Source of the DNA: an uncultured Paracoccus sp.
Lineage (GTDB): Bacteria; Pseudomonadota; Alphaproteobacteria; Rhodobacterales; Rhodobacteraceae
DNA length: 64,000 nucleotides
Direction of reading: 5' to 3'
Assembly: GCF_947496875.1 (NCBI RefSeq)
Contig: NZ_CANMEH010000005.1
Coordinates: forward strand, 1-64,000
In this document: piece by piece, positions 55,712 to 64,000 of the stretch
Position numbering within the stretch: position 1 is the stretch's first letter
How the letters are laid out: each line of letters begins with the position of its first letter
Notes under the pieces: generated by a model
Databases searched by the model: none
What the model was told of the DNA's origin: nothing
What the model saw: only the letters and a program-made list of their open reading frames with translations
Translations under genes and position numbers: made by a program

Positions 55712-58635
55712 CCGGCAAGCAGCCCTTTCGCCTGCCGACTGGCGGGCGCCTGATCGACCGGTCGAAACCCATAGGTTTTCGCTTCGACGGGCGGCAGATG
55801 CAGGGGCTTGCGGGCGACACGCTGGCGTCGGCGCTGCTGGCCGGCGGGCAGATGCTGATGGGGCGCAGCTTCAAGTATCATCGCCCGCGCGGTCCGCTGG
55901 CGTCCGGGGTCGAGGAGCCGAACGCTTTGGTGGGTCTGGGGCAGGGCGGCCGGTTCGAGCCGAACCAGCGGGCGACGACGACCCCGCTGATACAGGGCGT
56001 GGTGGCAACCAGCCAGAACGCGTGGCCCGGCCTGACTCGCGACGTCGGCGCGATCAACGACGCGCTGTGGCGATTCCTGCCGGCGGGATTCTATTACAAG
56101 ACCTTCATCCATCCGCGCGCGGCGTGGATGCGGCTGTTCGAGCCGGTGATCCGCCGGGCTGCGGGCTTGGGCCGTGCGCCCGAACTGCCCGACCCTGACC
56201 GTTACGAACAGGCCTATGGTTTTGCCGATGTGGTCGTGGTCGGCGGCGGCATTGCCGGCCTGAACGCCGCACGCGCGGCCGCGCAGGCGGGCGGGCGGGT
56301 CATCGTGCTGGAACAGACCGGCCACTGGGGCGGCCGAACCCCCGTCGATCACCCCGACGGCCAGGCTGCGATCGACCGGGTCGTGCAGGCGCTGCGGACC
56401 ATGTCCAACGTGACCTTGCGCCGCAATACCATGGCGACGGGACTTTACGATCACGGCTATCTGCTCGCGCGCGAGGCGCTGGCCGATCACGACCCGAACG
56501 CCGGCCTGCCACGGCAGCGGCTGTGGCGCATCCGCGCCGGACGGATCATCACCGCCACCGGGGCGCTGGAACGGCCGCTGGCATTCGCCGGCAATGACGT
56601 TCCGGGGGTGATGCTGGCCGGGGCGGTGCGCGACTACCTGGTCGATCATGCCGTCGCGCCCGGACGACGCATCGCCGTGGTGACGAACAACGACGATGCC
56701 TATCGCACCGCACTTGCGGCGCTGGACGCGGGGCTGGAGGTGCCGGCGATCCTGGACGCCCGGCCCGCGGCCGACGGCACCCTGCCACAGGCGGCGCGGG
56801 CGCGCGGCATCCGGGTCGAAACAGGCACCGGCATTGCCCGGGTGCTGGGCCGCATGCGGGTGAACGGGCTGCAGTTCTGTGCCCAGCAGGGCGAAGGACA
56901 GCCGCTGGGCGTGATCGACTGCGACGTGATTGCCATGTCCGGCGGCTGGTCGCCGGTCGTGCATCTGTGGAGCCATTGCGGCGGCAAGCTGCGCTGGGAC
57001 CCGGCAACCGCCTTGTTCGCGCCCGATCCCGACCGCCCCCCGACCGGCGCGGACGGAGAGGGGAACGTGACCGCGGTCGGGGCGGCGGCGGGCGACCTGC
57101 GGGTGGCCGACCTGACCGGCGCCGTGGCCGAGGATTCGATCCTGCCGGTCTGGATCGTGCCGGCCAACGCGACCCGCAAGGCCCGGTTCAAGATGTGGCT
57201 GGATTACCAGAACGACGTGAAGGTGTCCGACGTCGAGCTGGCCGGCCGCGAAGGCTATCGCTCGGTCGAGCATGCCAAGCGCTATACCACGCTGGGGATG
57301 GCCACTGACCAAGGCAAGGTCAGCAACATCAACGGGCTGGCGGTGCTTTCCGACACGCTGGATCAACCCATCGCGGCAACCGGAACCACGACGTTCCGGC
57401 CCCCCTATGCGCCGCTGACGCTGGGCACCATCGCGGCCGAGGCGCGGGGCCCGCTGTTCCAGCCGCTGCGCAGGACGCCGATGCACCGGTGGCACGAGGC
57501 GCAGGGCGCGCAGTGGGAGCCGGTCGGCCTGTGGCGGCGGCCCTATTGCTATCCGCGCGGGGCCGAAAACCGCGGCGACGCGGTGAACCGGGAAATCCTG
57601 GCGGTCCGGGGCGGGGTCGGAACCCTGGACGCATCGACCCTGGGCAAGATCCTGGTCAAGGGGCCTGACGCCGGCCGCTTTCTGGACATGATCTACACCA
57701 ACATGATGTCGACCCTGCCGGTCGGCAAATGCCGCTACGGGCTGATCTGTTCGGAAAACGGTTTCCTGGTCGATGACGGCGTGGTCGCCCGGCTGTCCGA
57801 CGACAGCTGGCTGTGCCACACGACGACCGGCGGGGCCGAGCGCATCCACGCCCACATGGAGGACTGGCTGCAGTGCGAATGGTGGGACTGGCAGGTCCAT
57901 ACCGCCAACATCACCGAACAATACGCGCAGATCGCCATCGCCGGACCCCGGGCCCGGGCGGTTCTCGACCGGCTCGGGGGCATGGACCTGACGGCCGGGA
58001 CCCTGCCGTTCATGGGCTGGGCGGACGGGTTGCTGGCCGGCATTCCGGTCCGCGTCTATCGGATCAGCTTTTCGGGCGAGCTGTCCTTCGAGCTTGCCTG
58101 CCCGGCGGGGCAGGGGCTGGCCTTATGGGAAGCGATCCACCAGGCCGGCGCCGATTTCGGGATCACCCCTTACGGGACCGAGGCGATGCACGTGATGCGG
58201 GCCGAGAAGGGCTTCATCATGATCGGGGACGAGACCGACGGCACGGTAATCCCGCAGGATCTGGGCCTGAACTGGGCGATCAGCCGGAAAAAGCCTGACT
58301 ACATCGGCAAGCGGGCGCAGGAACGCAGCTTCATGACCAGTCCTGACCGGTGGAAGCTGGTGGGGCTGGACAGCATCGACGGCCGGGTTCTGCCGGACGG
58401 GGCCTATGCGGTGGCGGACGGCACCAACGCGACCGGGCAGCGCAATACCCAGGGACGCATCACCTCGACCTACCACTCGCCCACGCTGGGCCGGCCGATC
58501 GCGATGGGGCTGGTGCATCGCGGACCCGACCGCATGGGCGAGGTGCTGGAATTCGCGGTCCCGGGCGACAGCTTCACCGCGCGGATCGTCGACCCGGTGT
58601 TCTATGACCGCGAAGGGACCCGCGCCAATGGCTGA
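55708..58635 (+). CDS. soxA: Sarcosine oxidase subunit alpha
   Basis: A 975-residue subunit. The N-terminal region has FDGRQMQGLAGDTLASALLA and SFKYHRPRGPLASG (ferredoxin-like fold without cluster Cys). VVVVGGGIAGLNAARAAAQA is the NAD-binding motif, with ATGALERPLAFAGNDVPGVM following. After about residue 580 comes a glycine-cleavage T-like folate domain: GRFLDMIYTNMMSTLPVGK, ISFSGELSFEL, GTEAMHVMRAEKGFIMIGDE. The tetrahydrofolate domain captures formaldehyde. Length is normal. Overlaps soxD and soxG starts. Confidence 0.96.
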   Translation: MTGKQPFRLPTGGRLIDRSKPIGFRFDGRQMQGLAGDTLASALLAGGQMLMGRSFKYHRPRGPLASGVEEPNALVGLGQGGRFEPNQRATTTPLIQGVVATSQNAWPGLTRDVGAINDALWRFLPAGFYYKTFIHPRAAWMRLFEPVIRRAAGLGRAPELPDPDRYEQAYGFADVVVVGGGIAGLNAARAAAQAGGRVIVLEQTGHWGGRTPVDHPDGQAAIDRVVQALRTMSNVTLRRNTMATGLYDHGYLLAREALADHDPNAGLPRQRLWRIRAGRIITATGALERPLAFAGNDVPGVMLAGAVRDYLVDHAVAPGRRIAVVTNNDDAYRTALAALDAGLEVPAILDARPAADGTLPQAARARGIRVETGTGIARVLGRMRVNGLQFCAQQGEGQPLGVIDCDVIAMSGGWSPVVHLWSHCGGKLRWDPATALFAPDPDRPPTGADGEGNVTAVGAAAGDLRVADLTGAVAEDSILPVWIVPANATRKARFKMWLDYQNDVKVSDVELAGREGYRSVEHAKRYTTLGMATDQGKVSNINGLAVLSDTLDQPIAATGTTTFRPPYAPLTLGTIAAEARGPLFQPLRRTPMHRWHEAQGAQWEPVGLWRRPYCYPRGAENRGDAVNREILAVRGGVGTLDASTLGKILVKGPDAGRFLDMIYTNMMSTLPVGKCRYGLICSENGFLVDDGVVARLSDDSWLCHTTTGGAERIHAHMEDWLQCEWWDWQVHTANITEQYAQIAIAGPRARAVLDRLGGMDLTAGTLPFMGWADGLLAGIPVRVYRISFSGELSFELACPAGQGLALWEAIHQAGADFGITPYGTEAMHVMRAEKGFIMIGDETDGTVIPQDLGLNWAISRKKPDYIGKRAQERSFMTSPDRWKLVGLDSIDGRVLPDGAYAVADGTNATGQRNTQGRITSTYHSPTLGRPIAMGLVHRGPDRMGEVLEFAVPGDSFTARIVDPVFYDREGTRANG

Positions 58636-59182
58636 CATGCGACCGCTGGCCGTGATCACCGAGGCGACCGGGCTGGGAATGGTCCTGATCCGCGCCGATC
58701 TGGCGCGGGCCGGCGATGCGATCGCCGAGGCGGCCGGCCTGCCGGTCCCGGACGTCACCCGCTTTACCGCGGATGCCGGGCGCTGGCTGGGCTGGATGGC
58801 GCCCGACGAATTGCTGCTGGTGCTGCCGGGCGCCGATCTCACCGCCACCCTCGCGGCGCTGACCGATGCGCTGGCGACGGAACATGCGCTGGTTCAGGAT
58901 GTCAGCGACATGCGCTGTGTCTTCGACCTGGCCGGGCGCAAGCCCGCGCAGGTGCTGGCCAAGCTGTGTCCCGTCGATCCGAATGCGCTGCCCGCCGACG
59001 GTTTGCGTCGCACGCGGGCCGCGCAGGTCGCCTGCGCCCTGTGGCGTCGGGAGGGTTCCGGGGGGCACGGCAACGCGGCCGGCGAGGTGTGGCGGATCGT
59101 GGCGTTCCGATCGGTGCGCGACTATCTGGCCGGGATCTTGGCAACCGCTGCCGCGCCGGGCACCGACCTGGATCCGCGCTGA
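58628..59182 (+). CDS. soxG: Sarcosine oxidase subunit gamma
   Basis: A 184-residue subunit. Family features are RWLGWMAPDELLLVLP, LVQDVSDMRCVFDLAGRKPAQVLAKL-like helix residues (the part QDVSDMRCVFDLAG), RTRAAQVACALWR and FRSVRDYLAGIL at the C-terminus. It completes the complex and overlaps soxA by eight bases. No terminator hairpin is clear in the 40 bp before the convergent dsbA-like gene. Confidence 0.94.
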   Translation: MADMRPLAVITEATGLGMVLIRADLARAGDAIAEAAGLPVPDVTRFTADAGRWLGWMAPDELLLVLPGADLTATLAALTDALATEHALVQDVSDMRCVFDLAGRKPAQVLAKLCPVDPNALPADGLRRTRAAQVACALWRREGSGGHGNAAGEVWRIVAFRSVRDYLAGILATAAAPGTDLDPR

Positions 59183-59222
59183 GCGGGACCGCCGGCCCTG
59201 GGTTTCCGCCGGGGTTGTAGCC

Positions 59223-59987
59223 TCAGCCCTCGGCCTCGGCCCGGATATGGGCGACCGCGCCGGTCAGCCCGGTCGCGGGCACGCCGCGCAGCATCTCGGT
59301 CCCGACCACGAAGGTCGGCGTGCCCATGACCCGCATCCGCTCGGCAAGCTGCGCGTTCTCGCGGATCTCGGCGCTGACCTCCTCGGTGTTCATGCGGTTG
59401 ATCAGCGGCTCCGCCTCCAGCCCCAGATCCGTGGCCAGTGCCGACAGCGACTCCATCGTCACCGGGCCGCGCAGGGTCATCAGGCGGTCATGCACCGTCT
59501 TGTACATGTCCATGCCGGCGGTCTGCTTGACGGCGATCGCAAAGCGGGACGCCAGGTCGCTTTCCTGCCCGAGGATCGGAAATTCCTTGAGGACGAAGCG
59601 GATGTTGCCGTCCTCCTTCACCAGCGTCTCGACCTCCTCGTAGACGCGCCGGCAGACGCTGCAGCGGTAGTCGACGAACTCGACCATGGTCAGGTCGCCA
59701 TCGGGGTTGCCGCCCACCCAGGAATGTCCGTCATCGAAGATCGCCTCCTGGTTGGCGGCGATCATGGCGCGGTCGTTCTCGACCTCTTCGCTGAGCCGCC
59801 GCTCCTCCAGGCTGTTCACCGCCTCGATCAGAACCTCGGGGTTGGCCATGATATAGTCGCGGACCGCCTGCCCGAAGGCCTGGCTTTCCGACTCGCTCAT
59901 GTTGGCGGGATCGAAGGCCGCGGCCGGCAGGCTCGACAGCGGCAGGGCGGTCGCAGCCAGCAGGGCGGCGGTCAGCAGGCGGGTCAT
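59223..59987 (-). CDS. DsbA-family periplasmic thiol oxidoreductase
   Basis: A 254-residue exported protein. The signal peptide MTRLLTAALLAATALPLSS is cut near AAAFDP. A helical N-terminal extension (SESESQAFGQAVRDYIMANP) precedes the thioredoxin-fold domain with MVEFVDYRCSVCRRVYEE, the CxxC active site being CSVC. KEFPILGQESDLASRFA and MRVMGTPTFVVG (cis-Pro loop) confirm DsbA/ScsC type. Probably forms or isomerises disulfides in the periplasm. It ends 40 bp from soxG, convergent, and is divergent from the aminotransferase with 133 bp between. Confidence 0.9.
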   Translation of the reverse strand: MTRLLTAALLAATALPLSSLPAAAFDPANMSESESQAFGQAVRDYIMANPEVLIEAVNSLEERRLSEEVENDRAMIAANQEAIFDDGHSWVGGNPDGDLTMVEFVDYRCSVCRRVYEEVETLVKEDGNIRFVLKEFPILGQESDLASRFAIAVKQTAGMDMYKTVHDRLMTLRGPVTMESLSALATDLGLEAEPLINRMNTEEVSAEIRENAQLAERMRVMGTPTFVVGTEMLRGVPATGLTGAVAHIRAEAEG

Positions 59988-60120
59988 GGCGGGTCCTTTC
60001 ACGGCAACGCGCGGACCTTGGCCCGGCCCGTGCACAGGCGCAACCCAACAGCTGCGTGAGCTTGACCCGCGCGGGGCGCGCGGGCGACAAGCGGCCCGCA
60101 CACTCGGGAAGGGCAGGCAG

Positions 60121-61257
60121 ATGCGACGATCCACGCGCGGTCAGGTCGATCCGTTCATCGTCATGGACGTGATGGAGGCCGCGCGCGCGGCCGAGGCCGC
60201 CGGTCGCCACATCATCCACATGGAGGTCGGCCAGCCCTCGGTCGGCGCCCCGCAGGCTGCCCGGGACGCGCTGGCGGCGGCGCTGGACCAGCCGCTGGGC
60301 TATACGGTGGCGCTGGGCCTGCCGGCCCTGCGGCAGGGGATCGCCGATCTGTATCGTCGCTGGTACGGGGTCGATCTGGACCCGGGGCGGGTGGTCGTCA
60401 CGGCGGGATCGTCCGGCGCGTTCATCCTGGCCTTTGCGGCGCTGTTCGACGCCGGCGACCGGGTCGCGCTGGGCGAGCCGGGTTATCCCAGCTATCGGCA
60501 GATCCTGCGGGCGATGTCCGTGGATCCCGTACCGATGCCGACCGCGCCCGAGAACCGCTATCAGCCGGTGTCTGCCGACATTCCGGACGACGTCCAGGGG
60601 ATCATCCTGGCCTCGCCCGGCAACCCGTCCGGGACGATGCTGGGGCGCGACCAGCTGCAGGCGCTTGCGCAGGCCGCTACCGTGCGCGATGCGGCGCTGA
60701 TCTCGGACGAGATCTATCACGGGCTGAGCTACGGGGCGCGGGCGGTCAGCGCGCTGGAGGTCACCGATGACGTCGTGGTGGTCAACAGCTTCTCGAAATA
60801 TTTCGGCATGACCGGGTGGCGGATCGGCTGGATGGTGGTGCCGCCCGACCTGGTCCGGACGATCGAGCGGATTGCCCAGAACATGTTCATCTGCCCGCCC
60901 CACGCCAGCCAGATCGCCGCGCTCGCCGCGCTGGATGTGACGGCCGAGGCCGAGGCGAACCTGGCCGTCTATGCCGCGAACCGGCAACTGATGCTGGATC
61001 GCCTGCCGCGGATCGGGCTCGACCGCATCGCGCCGCCGGACGGGGCGTTCTACATCTATGCCGACGTGTCGGAACTGACCGACGACAGCCGCGCGCTGGC
61101 GGCGGAGATCCTGGACCGGGCCGGGGTGGCGGTCACCCCGGGGCTGGATTTCGACCCGGTGCGGGGCGGACGGACGCTGCGCCTGTCCTATGCCCGGGCC
61201 ACTGTGGAAATCGAAGAGGGTCTGGACCGGCTGTCCCGGTTCATGGCCGGCAGATGA
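60121..61257 (+). CDS. PLP-dependent aminotransferase, class I/II
   Basis: A 378-residue aspartate-aminotransferase-fold enzyme. IIHMEVGQPSVGAPQAA opens it, ASPGNPSGTML binds cofactor and substrate, and NSFSKYFGMTGWRIGWM carries the Schiff-base Lys. RTLRLSYARA contains the carboxylate-binding Arg. Substrate is not fixed; alanine or aromatic amino acids are possible. ATG 60121 starts after GGGAAGGGCAGGCAG. Its stop overlaps the amidase start (ATGA), giving an operon through to the PBP gene. Confidence 0.93.
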   Translation: MRRSTRGQVDPFIVMDVMEAARAAEAAGRHIIHMEVGQPSVGAPQAARDALAAALDQPLGYTVALGLPALRQGIADLYRRWYGVDLDPGRVVVTAGSSGAFILAFAALFDAGDRVALGEPGYPSYRQILRAMSVDPVPMPTAPENRYQPVSADIPDDVQGIILASPGNPSGTMLGRDQLQALAQAATVRDAALISDEIYHGLSYGARAVSALEVTDDVVVVNSFSKYFGMTGWRIGWMVVPPDLVRTIERIAQNMFICPPHASQIAALAALDVTAEAEANLAVYAANRQLMLDRLPRIGLDRIAPPDGAFYIYADVSELTDDSRALAAEILDRAGVAVTPGLDFDPVRGGRTLRLSYARATVEIEEGLDRLSRFMAGR

Positions 61258-62606
61258 TGCCGCAGGAGACGTGGCGCCGGGACGCAGCCCGCTGGCACAG
61301 GGGCGATCTCCTTCCCACCATCGCTGCCTTTGCACTCGTCCTGCTCCTAGCCTTGCTCGGCGGGGCGGGCCCGCTGCGCGCGCAGACGGCCAGCACGAAC
61401 GGGCCCGCAGCGGGCGGGGTGGCGCAGTTCAACCCGTCGCAGTCATGGGTCGCGGCCGAGGGCTATGACACGGGCAAACCCCGCCCCCTGACGATGCGGC
61501 TGGCGGTCGGGGCTCGGTCGCCCTGGCGTGCCTATCTTCTCGACGGCCCGCCGCGTCTCGTCGTCGAGGTGCAGGGGCTGGGGCTGCCGCCGAGCGACGC
61601 CGCGGCGCTGCCCGGCGCGGAGCTGATCCCCGCCCTGCGCTGGGGACCCGGCCTGCCCGGATGGGGGCGGATCGTGGCCGAACTGCCCGGACCCTATGCG
61701 CTGGAGCGCCCCACCATCACCGGCGCCGGCGCACGACAGGGCTCGCAGCGCGGGTCGGCCGCGATCGAGCTGGCGCTGCGCCCGGTGGCGGCCGACGACT
61801 TCGCGCCGCGCCGCGACCGTCTGGGTGCGTTGCACGGGCTGCCCGAGCCTGCGGCTGTCGCACCGTCGAACGGCCCCCACGCCCGGCTGCGGGTTGTGAT
61901 CGACCCCGGACATGGGGGCATCGATCCGGGCGCGCAGGTCGGGACGGTGACCGAGGCGGCGCTGATGCTGGGCTTTGCGACCGAGCTCGCCGGGGCCATG
62001 CGCGCCGCAGGAATGGATGCCCGCCTGACCCGCGGCGACAACCGGTTCATCCCCCTGGACCGGCGCGCCTCGGCGGCGCGGCGGGTGCAGGCGGATCTGT
62101 TCATCTCGCTGCACGCCGACATGCTGCCCCGCGGGCAGGCGGCGGGCGCCACCATCTATGTCTGGAACCCGGAGTCGAACGACCGGGCCGCACGGGAACT
62201 GGCCTCGCGGCATGACCGCGACGACGTGCTGGCGGGCGTCGACCTGGAGGGCAGCGACGACCAGATCACCCGGGCCCTGATCGACCTGGCGCGCGGCGGC
62301 ACCCAGCCCCGCAGCGAGGCGCTGGCCGCGCATCTGTCGCGCGAACTGGCGCTGTCGGACATCGGGATGCACCGCCGCCCGGTCCAGGGCGCGGCATTTT
62401 CGGTGCTGAAGTCACCCGACATTCCGTCGGTGCTGATCGAGCTGGGATTCCTGTCCGACCCGCTCGATCGGGCCAATCTGATCAACCCCGCCTGGCGGGC
62501 CAGGATGGCCGCGGCGATGGTTCGGGCGGTCGCCAATTGGCAGGCGGAGGACGCCGGCCGGCCCCCCTTGCGGGGCGCCATGCCGCAGGGCGAAGCGCTG
62601 CCCTGA
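61254..62606 (+). CDS. N-acetylmuramoyl-L-alanine amidase (AMIN plus Amidase_3)
   Basis: A 450-residue cell-wall hydrolase. An N-terminal hydrophobic segment (LLPTIAAFALVLLLALLGG) exports it. An AMIN domain (about 75-185, PRLVVEVQGLGLP) targets peptidoglycan, and the catalytic domain starts RVVIDPGHGGIDPGAQ, with zinc ligands His there, Glu in TVTEAALMLGF and His in FISLHADMLP. IELGFLSDPLDRANLI and the catalytic Glu complete it. AmiC-like, acting at septum or recycling. ATG 61254 (overlap) or the adjacent 61257 may be the start. Confidence 0.94.
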   Translation: MMPQETWRRDAARWHRGDLLPTIAAFALVLLLALLGGAGPLRAQTASTNGPAAGGVAQFNPSQSWVAAEGYDTGKPRPLTMRLAVGARSPWRAYLLDGPPRLVVEVQGLGLPPSDAAALPGAELIPALRWGPGLPGWGRIVAELPGPYALERPTITGAGARQGSQRGSAAIELALRPVAADDFAPRRDRLGALHGLPEPAAVAPSNGPHARLRVVIDPGHGGIDPGAQVGTVTEAALMLGFATELAGAMRAAGMDARLTRGDNRFIPLDRRASAARRVQADLFISLHADMLPRGQAAGATIYVWNPESNDRAARELASRHDRDDVLAGVDLEGSDDQITRALIDLARGGTQPRSEALAAHLSRELALSDIGMHRRPVQGAAFSVLKSPDIPSVLIELGFLSDPLDRANLINPAWRARMAAAMVRAVANWQAEDAGRPPLRGAMPQGEALP

Positions 62607-62678
62607 CACAAGGTTGTTTTGACGGCTCGCCCCGTCGCGTCTATAGAGACGCCCTGTTTCTCGCTCCACGGGCTTTCG

Positions 62679-64000
62679 GTGCTGCGTTTCATCCTGTCCT
62701 TCTTCGGTGCAATCTTTTCATGGTTCGTCACCGGGCTGGTGTTCGTTGCGCTGATCCTGGGCGGCGTGCTGTGGATGTACGGCCGCGACCTGCCCAGCCA
62801 TGAACAGCTGGCGAGCTACGCCCCCAAGACGATCAGCCGGATCTATTCGCGCGAGGGGCGGCTGATCGACGAATTTGCGCAGGAACGCCGCCTGTTCCAG
62901 CCGATCGAGGAAATCCCGGATCTGGTCAAGCAGGCCTTCATCTCGGCTGAGGACAAGAATTTTTACGCCCATGGCGGGTTCGACCCGCGCGGCATGGCCG
63001 GTGCCGTCGTGCAGGCGGTGCGGTCCGGTGGCGAAAACGTGCGCGGCGCGTCCACGATCACCCAGCAGGTGATGAAGAACTTTCTGCTGTCGTCCGACCG
63101 CAGCGTCGAACGCAAGGGCAAGGAACTGATCCTGGCGACCCGGCTGGAACAGACCCTGTCCAAGGACAAGATCCTCGAACTGTACCTGAACGAGATCTTC
63201 CTGGGTCAGAACAGCTACGGGGTCGCGGCGGCGGCGCAGACCTATTTCAACAAGCAGCTGGACCGGCTCGCCCCGCACGAGGCGGCGATGCTGGCCGCGA
63301 TGCCGCAGGCGCCGTCCCGATCGGTCGTCAACGACAAGCAGCGGATCCTGGAACGGCGCAGCTACGTGCTGCGCGAGATGTGGCAGAACGGCTTCATCGA
63401 CGAGGCGACGTTCCGCAGCGAGGACGCGATGCCGCTGCGTACCGTGCAGAATGGCGATTTTCCGGCTTTCCGCGAGCAGCTGCCGCCGCGCGACTACTTC
63501 ACGGACGAGATCCGGCGGCAGCTGAGCCGCGAGTTCGGAGAAGAGGAATTCTTTACCGGCGGGCTGGCGATCCGCGCCACGGTCGATCCGCAACTGCAGC
63601 AGATCGCCGCCAAGTCCCTGCAGGACGCCCTCGAGAAGTATGACCGCAATCTGGGGCTGTGGCGCGGCACCGGCGCCACGGTCCCGGTCGAGTTGCTGGA
63701 CGAGCCCGCCACGTGGCGCCCCGCCCTGGCAGCGGCCGAGGTGCCCCGCGACATCGACGGATGGTATCCCGCGGTGGTGCTGGAGATCGGCGAATCCGAC
63801 GCCCGGATCGGCATCGAGGGGATCGAGGATGACGCGGACGGGCACTGGATCCCGGCGCGTGACGTGCAATGGGCCCGCAAGCTGATGCCCGGCACCGAAA
63901 GGGCCCCGCAGGCCCGGGTTGCAGGCGACCTGCTGGAGCGCGGCGACGTCGTGCTGGTGCGCGAGATGACCAGCGACGAAACCGGCGAATTCATCCGCTG
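62679..64000 (+). CDS. mrcA: Penicillin-binding protein 1A, 5' part (cut by the window end)
   Basis: Open to base 64000; about 440 residues are present. GTG 62679 begins VLRFILSFFGAIFSWFVTGL, a signal anchor. The transglycosylase domain has AFISAEDKNFYAHGGFDPRG with the catalytic Glu, GASTITQQVMKNFLLSS, KDKILELYLNEIFLGQNSYG and AMLAAMPQAPS. A PBP1A-type OB-fold region follows (from about residue 320, EFIR at the end). The transpeptidase domain lies beyond the window. It polymerises glycan strands and is the natural partner of the upstream amidase. Start not certain; no strong ribosome binding site was seen. Confidence 0.93.
   Translation, partial: MLRFILSFFGAIFSWFVTGLVFVALILGGVLWMYGRDLPSHEQLASYAPKTISRIYSREGRLIDEFAQERRLFQPIEEIPDLVKQAFISAEDKNFYAHGGFDPRGMAGAVVQAVRSGGENVRGASTITQQVMKNFLLSSDRSVERKGKELILATRLEQTLSKDKILELYLNEIFLGQNSYGVAAAAQTYFNKQLDRLAPHEAAMLAAMPQAPSRSVVNDKQRILERRSYVLREMWQNGFIDEATFRSEDAMPLRTVQNGDFPAFREQLPPRDYFTDEIRRQLSREFGEEEFFTGGLAIRATVDPQLQQIAAKSLQDALEKYDRNLGLWRGTGATVPVELLDEPATWRPALAAAEVPRDIDGWYPAVVLEIGESDARIGIEGIEDDADGHWIPARDVQWARKLMPGTERAPQARVAGDLLERGDVVLVREMTSDETGEFIR

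Noticed and set aside
53337..55874. Very long minus-strand open frame antisense to soxB and ccmI
   Set aside because: It lies opposite clearly recognised genes, has no domain and arises from high third-position GC. The same applies to minus 55546-57921 and plus 27330-29702.

Overview
The window reads as chromosome from a high-GC alphaproteobacterium of the Rhodobacterales (Paracoccus/Rhodobacter-like). The indicators are a hemD-mic60-hemY cluster, a DUF6478 remnant beside ilvD, a DUF1289-ruvX-ccmI run, a complete soxBDAG sarcosine oxidase operon, TRAP transporters and many 4-bp ATGA/GTGA gene overlaps. No insertion sequence, CRISPR array or rRNA gene was seen. The taxonomic placement is inferred from gene content only.

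The left part (about 1-31,000) looks accessory. It opens with a chimeric scar in which a short-chain dehydrogenase fragment runs into the 3' end of a PHB-depolymerase-type esterase. Next comes a respiratory block on the minus strand: a YdeP-like molybdopterin oxidoreductase, CtaG, a CopD-like membrane protein, then oxidase subunit II, a subunit I+III fusion and a small membrane protein, with a DUF2231 membrane protein inserted on the plus strand. Subunit II has lost four of the six CuA ligands and subunit I has Gln at the usual K-channel lysine, so a quinol-oxidase-like enzyme is more likely than a cytochrome c oxidase. Further right are a coiled-coil exported protein with a 42-residue tandem repeat, an orphan TAXI binding protein, an ExeA-like ATPase joined to a Sel1-type region, and a DUF1445-DctPQM-DUF2848 operon that probably imports and processes a small carboxylate.

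From 18.9 to 26.1 kb lies a group of probable surface and exported proteins: a DUF1593 hydrolase-like protein with two carbohydrate-binding-type domains, an outer-membrane protein predicted to hold three beta-barrels in one chain, and three small Gly/Asp-rich exported proteins, two of which share a P-x-W-x-G motif. Hairpins separate the last genes. This is the best candidate for an undescribed system here. A copper module follows (DUF411 protein, CopA-type ATPase, Cys-containing exported protein, membrane-anchored cytochrome c). The accessory part ends near a tRNA-Thr(CGT).

From 31 kb the content is core: hemY, mic60 and hemD on the minus strand; tsaD-gpsA-yciI-EVE-DUF1761 on the plus strand; an ABC exporter; zapE; folC-accD; cardiolipin synthase; ilvD; a cinA-GNAT fusion; map; DUF1289; ruvX-ccmI; soxBDAG; a DsbA-family gene; an aminotransferase; an AMIN/Amidase_3 amidase; and a penicillin-binding protein 1A cut by the window end. 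Gene decay is visible in the core: an aldehyde dehydrogenase C-terminus (about 41.06-41.29 kb), a frameshifted RTX C-terminus (42.6-42.9 kb) and a truncated, frameshifted DUF6478 gene (48.6-49.06 kb).
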